DNA of 64,000 nucleotides from CAYPNP01 sp964412195. Lineage in GTDB: Bacteria; Acidobacteriota; JAAYUB01. Shown one piece after another: positions 57,909-64,000 of the stretch. The notes beneath the pieces were generated by a model. The model saw only the letters and a list, made by a program, of their open reading frames with translations. It was not told where the DNA came from and did no database searches. The stretch covers positions 310,001 to 374,000 of the forward strand of contig CAYPNP010000001.1 in the NCBI GenBank assembly GCA_964412195.1, written 5' to 3'. A program made the translations under genes and the position numbers. Within the stretch, counting starts at the first letter, position 1. The number at the start of each line of letters is the position of its first letter.

Positions 57909-59149
57909 CCGTTCGGATCGAGAAGCTAGTGCACCGAGGGGCGGGGCTCGGCCGGCTTCCGGACGGGCGGGCCATGTTCGTCCCCTACACCTGCCCGGGG
58001 GAGGAAGTCCGGGTCCGCCTCGTTCGCGAGCAGAAGTCCTGGGCCGCCGGGGAAGCGCTGGAAATCCTGTCGCCCTCCCCCGCCCGGCGCGAGCCGCTCT
58101 GCCCGTACTACGGGCGGTGCGGAGGGTGCCAGCTGATGCACCTGGAGTACACGGAGCAGCGGGAATGGAAGCGCCGCATCGTCGAGGAGCTCTGGCGCCG
58201 GGAACATGCCGTCGCGCTGGGCAGCCGGCACGGGACCGAGTTCGGATACCGCCACCGGGTCCGGCTGCACGTGCTGGAAGGCAATCGCGGCATCGGGTTC
58301 ATGGGAATATATACTAACAATATAGTAGTAATTGAAGACTGTCTGGTCTGCGCCGGCCCGATCCGGCAGGCGTTCCCCTGGATCCGCCGGGAATTGCTGC
58401 CCCTGCTCTCCCGGAACCGCATCGAACCGGACGTAATTACTATAGTAGTAGGAAATAATCCGCCGCCGATTCTCCGGCTGCACTGCCGCCGGCCCGTGGA
58501 CCGCCTCCAACGCAAGGAGATCGCCGGCCGGGCGGCGTATCCCGTGGAATGGGAGGGGGAGGGGAAAACGCCGCAGCGGACCGACCTGACCATCGGCGGA
58601 TTTCCCTACCGGGTGGACGCCTCCACGTTCTTCCAGGCCCACCCTGCTGCCGCCGCCGAGTTGCTGGACCATCCGTCCCTCGAACTGTCGCCGAAGTCGC
58701 GGCTCCTGGAGCTCTACTGCGGTATGGGGCTGTTCACTGTGGCGTTCGCCCGGCGGGCGGCGTCTGTCGTGGCGGTGGAAGGGGATCCCGGCTGCACGAC
58801 GCTGTTCGCCGACAATCTCCGGCGCGCCGGAGCAGACAACGTCCGGCACGTCGAGTCGTCCGTGGAGGGCTGGCTGGCTGGCAACGCGGGCCGTCAGTCC
58901 GAGTTTGACGCGATGTTCCTGGATCCGCCCCGGACCGGTCTCGGACCAGAAGTCCGGGAAAGGCTTTCCCGCGAGGCTTTCCGGGATCTGCTGTACCTCT
59001 CCTGTGACATCGCCACCCAGCGCCGGGATCTCCAGGCCTGGCTCGAAGGCGGCCGCTACGCGGTGGAGGGACTGACCGTATTCGATTTCTTCCCCAATAC
59101 ATTCCACATCGAATGCCTGGCGCGGCTCCATGGAACGGGCGCCTGCTGA
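57899..59149 (+). CDS. TRAM-domain RNA (uracil-5-)-methyltransferase, RlmD/TrmA type
   Basis: 416 residues. An N-terminal TRAM domain (1-55) precedes the iron-sulfur site C68-x5-C74-x2-C77 (CPYYGRCGGC) and a further Cys in EDCLVC. The SAM-binding motif is LLELYCGMGLFTVAFA, then MFLDPPRTGLG and the catalytic YLSCDIATQRRDL. It methylates U to m5U in 23S rRNA or tRNA; which base cannot be read. Two short stretches (58308-58336 and 58431-58457) use AT-rich codons including ATA, both containing TATAGTAGTA, in an otherwise GC-rich gene. Overlaps both neighbours; ATG at 57899 lies inside the previous gene. Confidence 0.9.
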   Translation: MDLTVRIEKLVHRGAGLGRLPDGRAMFVPYTCPGEEVRVRLVREQKSWAAGEALEILSPSPARREPLCPYYGRCGGCQLMHLEYTEQREWKRRIVEELWRREHAVALGSRHGTEFGYRHRVRLHVLEGNRGIGFMGIYTNNIVVIEDCLVCAGPIRQAFPWIRRELLPLLSRNRIEPDVITIVVGNNPPPILRLHCRRPVDRLQRKEIAGRAAYPVEWEGEGKTPQRTDLTIGGFPYRVDASTFFQAHPAAAAELLDHPSLELSPKSRLLELYCGMGLFTVAFARRAASVVAVEGDPGCTTLFADNLRRAGADNVRHVESSVEGWLAGNAGRQSEFDAMFLDPPRTGLGPEVRERLSREAFRDLLYLSCDIATQRRDLQAWLEGGRYAVEGLTVFDFFPNTFHIECLARLHGTGAC

Positions 59150-61730
59150 TCGGATCCCGCCATATGGTCTGCTCTCCCCGGCCTTGCCGGCGGCGGCCTT
59201 GGTGGTGGCCGGCCTGGAAATTGCCCGGTGCGTCCCGGTAGCCGACGCCCAGCTTCTCCAAGCCGGCATGGGGGGATTCCTCGCAGCGGCGTCGGCCGCC
59301 CTGGCCTGCCGGCGGCGGTGGCCGGCCCTGATCGCGCTGACTCTGGCTTTCCTGTGCGGTGGCCTGGCCCTGGAAAGCGGGGAACAGGCGCGGTTCCGGC
59401 GCGCCCGGGCGGCCCTGGGACCGCTGCGGCCGCGGATCGAGTCGGGCCAGACCGTCCGCCTGGAAGGCGTCACCGGAGAATTACCGAAGCCCGGCCCCGA
59501 CGGGGAATCGGTCGAAGCGATCGTCCGGATCGACACGGTCTGGTTGCGCAGCGATGTGGTGCCGGCGGATTTCTCCGCGCTGGTCCGCGTCTACGCGCCG
59601 GGCTCCCTCGCCACCGATTGGCGCCGCGGCGACCGGGTCCAGATCCTGGCGAGGATCTCGCTGCCCCGGGGATTCCGCAACCGCGGCAGCATGCCGGCGG
59701 AAATCTACTATTGGAATCGAAACATCGTCTGCCTGGCATCCTGCAAGGCCGCGGCCCTGCTGGAACGGATCCGGCAGGCACCGGAGGGGCCGCTGGACCG
59801 GCTGTACCGGAACCTGGCGGGCAGGATTCGCGAACTGGTCGAAAGCCGCCGGACCGCGGAGGTGCTGGAAGCCCTCCTGCTCGGCCGGAACGTCACTTCC
59901 GCCGATCTCCGCAACGCTTACATCGACGCGGGCGTCTACCACCTCCTCGTCATCAGCGGGTCCCACCTCACGCTGCTGGCCCTGTTTTTCGGCGGCCTGC
60001 TGGCCGCCGCCCGCCTGCCGGTGCGGTGGCGACCCTGGGTCCTGCTGCCGGTCCTGGCCTTGTATGTGGATTTCGTCCAGGGGCAGGTGTCGGTAGTGCG
60101 TGCGTTCCTGATCGTGGCGCTCTTCCTGGCCGGTTCGCTCGCGGACCGGCCCGCCGGCCTGCTGAATGCGACCGCCCTGGCGGCGCTGATACTGCTGGCG
60201 TTCAAACCATGGTGGATTGCCGACCCGGGCTTCCAGCTGACTTTCGGGGCGGTGTTCGCCCTGGCCTGGGCCGCAGAGCCCATGGACCGCAAGTGGATCC
60301 GGCCGTGGGTCCTGGCTGGGCGAAGCCTGTTCTCCGCACGGATCAGCCTGGACACCGCTCCGGAACAGGCGCGGGGACGGCGGCTGCGTTTCGGGCTGGA
60401 AAGGCTGCATTTTCTCTGGGTGGACGCCCTCTCCCCCGCTGCATTCTGCCGCCTGGTCCGCGGCGGCCTGGCCCCCGCGACCTGGACGGCCCGGGGCCTG
60501 CTGGCCACGGCGGCCGTCCTGATGGTGACCGTCCCGCTGCTCGCTGCGGCGCATTTTCCGGTACCGGTGGCCGGCATGGCCTGCACGGCGGCGGCCCTCG
60601 TGCTGGTCTGGCCGATCCTCGTCCTGCTGGTGGGGGCCGCGGCGCTGGCGGGCTGGCCAACCGCCAGCGATGTCCTGGTCCGGGCGGCCGCCGCGCTGGC
60701 GGAGGTCCTGAACCGCGGAGTGGTCCGCGTCGACGCCGTCCCCCTCTGGCTGCCGCCGCTGGGCGCCGCGTTGACCGCGGCGTACTTGGTCCTCCTGGTG
60801 TACCTGCTGCGCGGCCGCCGGTTCCGCCCGTCACTGGCGGCCGGCCTGTGCGCCCTGCTCCTGGCGGTCGGCCTGTGGGCGCCGCTCCCGGGATCCCTGG
60901 AGCCGCGGCTGTCCGTCCTGGACGTCGGCGAGGGGGAGGCGATCCTCCTCCAGGCGCCGGGCGGCCGGGCGGTGTTGGTGGACACCGGCGGCTTGGCGCC
61001 CATGGGTGCCCGGACGGAGGCGGCCCTGGACCGGGGGGACCTGTCCCGCCGGGTGCTGGTTCCGGTGCTGCTGGAGAACGGGATCCGGTCGCTGGACGCG
61101 CTGGTTCTGACCCATATGGATTTCGACCACGCCGGCTCTGCGGCGGGTTTGCTGCGGGTGTTCCCCGTCCGGGCATTGTGCGTGTCGGCGGCTGACTGGC
61201 CCCGGGAGCCCCAGCTCGCCGCCCGGCTGGCGGAGGTAGCCGACGAGAGAGGCGTGCCGATCCGCCTCTTGGCGGCCGGCGACTGCCTGGACCTGCCCCC
61301 GCTTCACTTGCGGGTGCTGCACCCGCCGGCGGCCCCGACGACGGCCCAGGGAAACAATAACTCCCTGGTCCTCCTCGGGAGAGGATTCGGATCCGACTTC
61401 CTTTTGACCGGGGACATCGAATTGCCGGTGGAGCAGGAACTGGCGGGGGCCCAACGGCTTCCGAAAGCGGCGATTCTCAAGGTGGCGCATCACGGGAGCC
61501 GCACCTCGTCCAGTGAAAGCCTCCTGGAGACGGTCCGGCCGGCGCTGGCGCTGATCTCCAGTGGACCGCCCGAGCGGTTCTCGCACCCGTCGCCGGTGGT
61601 AGTCGCACGGCTGAACCGGCGGGGCATCGTGCACCTGACCACTCATGACTTCGGGCAGATCGATGTGGTGTTCCTCGGAAACAATCTGCGCCTGGAGTAC
61701 CCGGCGCCTCGCTCCCGGGCGGACAACTGA
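59130..61730 (+). CDS. comEC: DNA uptake channel ComEC/Rec2
   Basis: 866 residues. The N-terminal part has two or three hydrophobic segments and an OB-like domain (VRLEGVTGELPKPGPDGESV); the central Competence domain contains ALLLGRNVTSADLRNAYIDA and YHLLVISGSHLTLLALFFGG, followed by a bundle of membrane helices; the C-terminal 260 residues are a metallo-beta-lactamase-like domain (LSVLDVGEGEAILLQ, LTHMDFDHAGSA, LLTGDIELPVEQEL, KVAHHGSRTSSS). All parts of full-length ComEC are present. It conducts single-stranded DNA across the inner membrane during natural transformation. It starts 20 bases inside the methyltransferase gene. comEA lies 186 bases downstream. Confidence 0.93.
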   Translation: MERAPADRIPPYGLLSPALPAAALVVAGLEIARCVPVADAQLLQAGMGGFLAAASAALACRRRWPALIALTLAFLCGGLALESGEQARFRRARAALGPLRPRIESGQTVRLEGVTGELPKPGPDGESVEAIVRIDTVWLRSDVVPADFSALVRVYAPGSLATDWRRGDRVQILARISLPRGFRNRGSMPAEIYYWNRNIVCLASCKAAALLERIRQAPEGPLDRLYRNLAGRIRELVESRRTAEVLEALLLGRNVTSADLRNAYIDAGVYHLLVISGSHLTLLALFFGGLLAAARLPVRWRPWVLLPVLALYVDFVQGQVSVVRAFLIVALFLAGSLADRPAGLLNATALAALILLAFKPWWIADPGFQLTFGAVFALAWAAEPMDRKWIRPWVLAGRSLFSARISLDTAPEQARGRRLRFGLERLHFLWVDALSPAAFCRLVRGGLAPATWTARGLLATAAVLMVTVPLLAAAHFPVPVAGMACTAAALVLVWPILVLLVGAAALAGWPTASDVLVRAAAALAEVLNRGVVRVDAVPLWLPPLGAALTAAYLVLLVYLLRGRRFRPSLAAGLCALLLAVGLWAPLPGSLEPRLSVLDVGEGEAILLQAPGGRAVLVDTGGLAPMGARTEAALDRGDLSRRVLVPVLLENGIRSLDALVLTHMDFDHAGSAAGLLRVFPVRALCVSAADWPREPQLAARLAEVADERGVPIRLLAAGDCLDLPPLHLRVLHPPAAPTTAQGNNNSLVLLGRGFGSDFLLTGDIELPVEQELAGAQRLPKAAILKVAHHGSRTSSSESLLETVRPALALISSGPPERFSHPSPVVVARLNRRGIVHLTTHDFGQIDVVFLGNNLRLEYPAPRSRADN

Positions 61731-61818
61731 TGCAATTATAGCATATTTTCCGTTCTGTATCTTATTGTTATTTAATATATTATATACTTATACTCATCTT
61801 GCAACGGAATTATTTCGG

Positions 61819-61911
61819 AAACCTCCGGCCAGTCCCGTTTAAGGGGGACGAAGGCAGCGGGACACCCGGCGCGCAGGGCCTCCCGCTCCTGAAAAAAAAC
61901 ACCGGAGGTTT
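61819..61911 (+). promoter_or_regulatory. Three-stem leader masking the comEA ribosome site
   Basis: Base stem: AAACCTCCGG (61819-61828) pairs perfectly with CCGGAGGTTT (61902-61911), which contains the comEA ribosome site GGAGG. Inside it are GTCCC/GGGAC (61832-61836 with 61845-61849) and AGCGGGA/TCCCGCT (61856-61862 with 61881-61887). The result is a three-way junction with an A-rich strand (61892-61899) next to the base stem. It resembles a riboswitch or RNA thermometer in layout. I could not match it to a known riboswitch class by eye. Confidence 0.6.
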
Positions 61912-61915
61912 GATC

Positions 61916-62230
61916 ATGACCCAGAAACTGTTTGTGACGGCGTGCCTGTGCCTGGCCCTGCTCCTCGGCGCCCCCGCGGCCGTGCTGGCCGAAGGCGGCA
62001 GCGCGGCGGCCCCAAAGGCCGCGGCCGAGACCGGCAAGAAGGTCAACCTGAATACCGCGTCGGTCCAGGAACTCGTCGACCTCCCGGGCATCGGCCCGAA
62101 GACCGCCGAGAAGATCGTTGCCTGGCGGCAGGAGAACGGCAAGTTCAAGAAGGTGGAGGACCTGATGGCGGTGAAGGGGATCGGCGAGAAGAAATTCGCC
62201 AAGCTGAAGGACCTGGTCACGGTACAGTAG
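61916..62230 (+). CDS. comEA: ComEA-like helix-hairpin-helix DNA-binding protein
   Basis: 104 residues: a signal peptide (LFVTACLCLALLLGAPAAVLA), a short Ala-rich linker, and a tandem helix-hairpin-helix domain with VNLNTASVQELVDLPGIGPK, ENGKFKKVEDLMAVKGIGEK. This is the periplasmic form of ComEA, which binds incoming double-stranded DNA and pulls it across the outer membrane. Position after comEC fits natural transformation. GGAGG at 61904-61908 supports ATG 61916, but lies in the base stem of a structured leader, so translation is probably controlled. A strong terminator follows. Confidence 0.92.
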   Translation: MTQKLFVTACLCLALLLGAPAAVLAEGGSAAAPKAAAETGKKVNLNTASVQELVDLPGIGPKTAEKIVAWRQENGKFKKVEDLMAVKGIGEKKFAKLKDLVTVQ

Positions 62231-62253
62231 GCGGACGGGGAATCGGGATTTGG

Positions 62254-62290
62254 ACCGCTCCGGCGGCATGGCCGGAGCGGTTATTTTTTT
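62254..62290 (+). terminator. Intrinsic terminator of comEA
   Basis: ACCGCTCCGGC (62254-62264) and GCCGGAGCGGT (62271-62281) form a perfect 11-bp stem with loop GGCATG, followed by TATTTTTTT. It starts 23 bases after the stop codon. Confidence 0.93.
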
Positions 62291-62312
62291 GCCTTCCTCG
62301 GGATTTCCATTA

Positions 62313-62344
62313 ATATTAAAATTTGCATAAATATCAAAATTTGC
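62313..62344 (+). promoter_or_regulatory. 14-bp direct repeat upstream of redox operon
   Basis: ATATTAAAATTTGC (62313-62326) and ATATCAAAATTTGC (62331-62344) differ at one base and repeat with an 18-base period. They lie directly upstream of a TTGACT -35 candidate (62346-62351) and are likely binding sites for a transcription regulator. Confidence 0.55.
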
Positions 62345-62345
62345 C

Positions 62346-62374
62346 TTGACTTTTTTTCCCGTGGGATGTTATTT
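62346..62374 (+). promoter_or_regulatory. Candidate promoter of redox operon
   Basis: TTGACT (62346-62351), 17 bases, TTATTT (62369-62374). The -10 is weak, which suits an activator-dependent promoter. The leader would be about 75 bases. Confidence 0.45.
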
Positions 62375-62454
62375 GAAGGGTCTGGTTTGTTGTGTTTTCC
62401 CCAAGTGCAATCAACCCGCCGCCGCCGGTGAGGAGCGGCGCAAGAGGAGGATGA

Positions 62455-63507
62455 ATGTCATATCGGGTCATTGACAAAAAAGACTTCCTCGGCTTTCTGA
62501 AGAAACTGGCCAAGGAGTTCACGGTGGTGGGGCCGGTGGAGAAGGAACCGGGCCAGCTGGCTTACGCCCCGCTGGACGACTTCTCCGAGCTGCGCATGGA
62601 CTACGTGCACACCATCCTGCCGCCGAAGAAGTTCTTCTTCCCCCAGGAGGAGACGCTCCTCAAGTTCGACCTGGCGGGGGACAAGCCCCTCATCGAGGCC
62701 GTGGTGGAGAAGAAGCCCCTTGCCCTGGTGGGGCTCCACCCCTGCGATCTGAACGGGATCCAGCGGCTGGACCGGGTGTTCGAGGACGAGAATCCCGACC
62801 CCAACTACCTGGAAAAGCGGGGATCGGCCCTGCTGATCGGCGTGAACTGCATGCCGGACGAGCAGTGCTTCTGCGCCAGCATGGGCACGATGAAGCCGCC
62901 CGAAGGCGGATTCGACCTGTTCCTGACCGACATCGGGAAGGGCTACGCCGTGGAGATCGGCACCATCAAGGGCGAGGAGATCCTGGACAAACTCGCCAAG
63001 ACCGCCGCGATCACGGCGTCCGACGTCAACAAGGTCAACCAGTGGTACGAGAAGAAGGCCAAGGACCAGAAACTGGCCGTCAAAACCGAGGTCGACCATC
63101 TGCCCCTACTGTTCGAGGGCGAATACCACGACAAGATCTGGGACGAGCTCGGGCAGCGCTGCCTGTCCTGCGGCGCGTGCAACCTGGTTTGCCCCACCTG
63201 CTACTGCTTCGACGTCCGTGACGACGTCCAGATCGACAACCTCCAGAAGGGCGAGCGGCGGCGGCTGTGGGACGGCTGCCAGCTGGAACCCTTCGCCGAG
63301 GTCGCCGGGGGCGAGAACTTCCGGCACCACCGCAACGACCGGAACCGTCACCGCTTCTACCGCAAGTTCCTGTACCCGGTGATCAAGTACAAGAAGACGT
63401 TCTGCGTCGCCTGCGGCCGCTGCGTCCGCAGCTGCCTGGTCCACATCAGCGTGGTGGACACCGTGAACCACTTCGTCGAGAAAAGCCTGCATGGAGGTGC
63501 GCGATGA
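62455..63507 (+). CDS. AsrA/HydB-like double [4Fe-4S] protein
   Basis: 350 residues of the family that includes anaerobic sulfite reductase subunit A and the beta subunit of sulfhydrogenases. Diagnostic is the N-terminal VGLHPCDLNGIQRLDRVF and GVNCMPDEQCFC; two clusters follow in CLSCGACNLVCPTC and CVACGRCVRSC. It would pass electrons between a flavoprotein and a catalytic subunit in the cytoplasm. GAGGAGG four bases before ATG 62455 sets the start. The stop overlaps the next gene by ATGA. Direct repeats and a promoter lie upstream. Which terminal enzyme it serves depends on genes beyond the window. Confidence 0.87.
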   Translation: MSYRVIDKKDFLGFLKKLAKEFTVVGPVEKEPGQLAYAPLDDFSELRMDYVHTILPPKKFFFPQEETLLKFDLAGDKPLIEAVVEKKPLALVGLHPCDLNGIQRLDRVFEDENPDPNYLEKRGSALLIGVNCMPDEQCFCASMGTMKPPEGGFDLFLTDIGKGYAVEIGTIKGEEILDKLAKTAAITASDVNKVNQWYEKKAKDQKLAVKTEVDHLPLLFEGEYHDKIWDELGQRCLSCGACNLVCPTCYCFDVRDDVQIDNLQKGERRRLWDGCQLEPFAEVAGGENFRHHRNDRNRHRFYRKFLYPVIKYKKTFCVACGRCVRSCLVHISVVDTVNHFVEKSLHGGAR

Positions 63508-64000
63508 CCCATTCTCCCTATCTGGCACAATGGGCCACCCTCAAAAGGATCCGCCAGGAAACCGAGATGGAGAAGTTCTTCGAGCTGGAGCTGCCGGGAA
63601 AGGCCCCGCTGGGCCACAAGGCCGGGCAGTTCGTCGAGCTGGGGATCTTCGGCATCGGCGAGGCGCCCATCTCCATCAGCTCCTCTCCCAACAAAAAGGA
63701 GAGCTTCGACCTGGTCGTCCGGCGGGCGGGCAACGTCACCAACGCCCTGCACCGGATGAAGGTCGGCGAAAAGGTGACCATCCGCGGCCCCTTCGGGAAC
63801 GGCTTCAATCTGGACCAGTTCCGCCGGAAGGACGTCCTGTTCGTCGCCGGCGGCATCGGGCTGGTGCCGCTGCGTTCCCTGATCCACAGCGTCCTGGAGG
63901 AGCGGCTGGCTTTCGGCCGGGTCATCATCATGTTCGGCGCCCGCACCCCGAACGACCTGCTCTTCAAGGACGAGCTGGCCGAGTGGACGAACCGGCGGGA
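63504..64000 (+). CDS. FAD/NAD(P)-binding reductase, AsrB/HydG-like, partial
   Basis: The gene runs off the end of the window; 165 codons are present. The start is fixed by an ATGA overlap with the previous gene and GGAGGTG upstream. The N-terminal FAD domain contains AGQFVELGIFGIGEAPISIS, in which the usual RxYS is replaced by PISISS as in the sulfhydrogenase gamma/AsrB family, and the NAD domain begins RGPFGNGFNL, VLFVAGGIGLVPLRSLI and VIIMFGARTPNDLLFKDEL. It transfers electrons between NAD(P)H and the double-cluster protein. The C-terminal [2Fe-2S] Cys motif would lie beyond the end. Confidence 0.88.
   Translation, partial: MTHSPYLAQWATLKRIRQETEMEKFFELELPGKAPLGHKAGQFVELGIFGIGEAPISISSSPNKKESFDLVVRRAGNVTNALHRMKVGEKVTIRGPFGNGFNLDQFRRKDVLFVAGGIGLVPLRSLIHSVLEERLAFGRVIIMFGARTPNDLLFKDELAEWTNRR

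Noticed and set aside
61819..61911. Known c-di-GMP-I (GEMM) riboswitch
   Set aside because: The three-stem layout and a GGGACG-like segment are suggestive, but the conserved core and tetraloop/receptor could not be aligned by eye; left as an unassigned leader.

Overview
The window is 64 kb of GC-rich bacterial chromosome with about 48 protein genes on both strands. I see no rRNA, tRNA, CRISPR array, phage or plasmid genes. The organism looks Gram-negative: it has a lipid A acyltransferase, an outer-membrane porin-like protein, many Sec signal peptides and an ECF sigma/anti-sigma pair. Soluble NuoEFG-like flavoprotein subunits and an AsrAB/sulfhydrogenase-type iron-sulfur pair suggest anaerobic or facultative life. 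Heptanucleotide tandem repeats in the spacers, long Ser/Thr kinases with repeat tails and large secreted proteins with a shared C-terminal domain would suit Acidobacteriota or a neighbouring phylum. That placement is an inference, not a proof.

Layout. 1-5 kb: the end of a SpoIID-like gene, a radical SAM protein, trmL, two overlapping family-2 glycosyltransferases, and an AbrB-type antitoxin whose PIN toxin has been deleted to a stub. 5-12 kb: a secreted protein and aconitase on the minus strand, a small PilZ protein, a HerA-like ATPase and a ferredoxin behind an FNR-like palindrome. 12-20 kb: a glycosyltransferase/DUF1460 pair, a Cys-rich zinc-ribbon-like protein, a sodium/solute symporter and a 1167-residue Ser/Thr kinase. 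20-25 kb: a metal-uptake cluster (small Cys/His protein, porin, ABC binding protein, ATPase, permease). 25-36 kb: a 1641-residue subtilase and a 1036-residue LRR protein that share a C-terminal domain of about 430 residues. The LRR gene is bracketed by two related non-coding inverted-repeat elements.

36-43 kb: nuoE, nuoF and a 1247-residue fusion of NuoG-like, GltD-like and molybdopterin-type domains. 43-51 kb: a divergent aldolase/unknown pair around a palindrome, a GGDEF/HD-GYP regulator, and a minus-strand unit of acyltransferase, ECF sigma factor, anti-sigma factor, CpxP/CnrX-like sensor and duplicated Cys-rich protein that reads as a metal-response operon. 51-57 kb: rpsA, a PilZ protein, a Cache/HAMP/HD-GYP receptor and a roadblock protein. 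56-62 kb: tightly overlapping coaX, an unknown gene, an RlmD-type methyltransferase and comEC, then comEA behind a structured leader. 62-64 kb: the start of an iron-sulfur/flavin redox operon that runs off the window.

Themes: c-di-GMP signalling (two PilZ and two HD-GYP proteins), redox iron-sulfur enzymes, metal handling and natural transformation. The least explained material is non-coding: heptamer repeats at gene 3' ends (one inside the binding-protein signal peptide), the nested inverted-repeat elements around the LRR gene, and the comEA leader, whose base stem covers the ribosome binding site.
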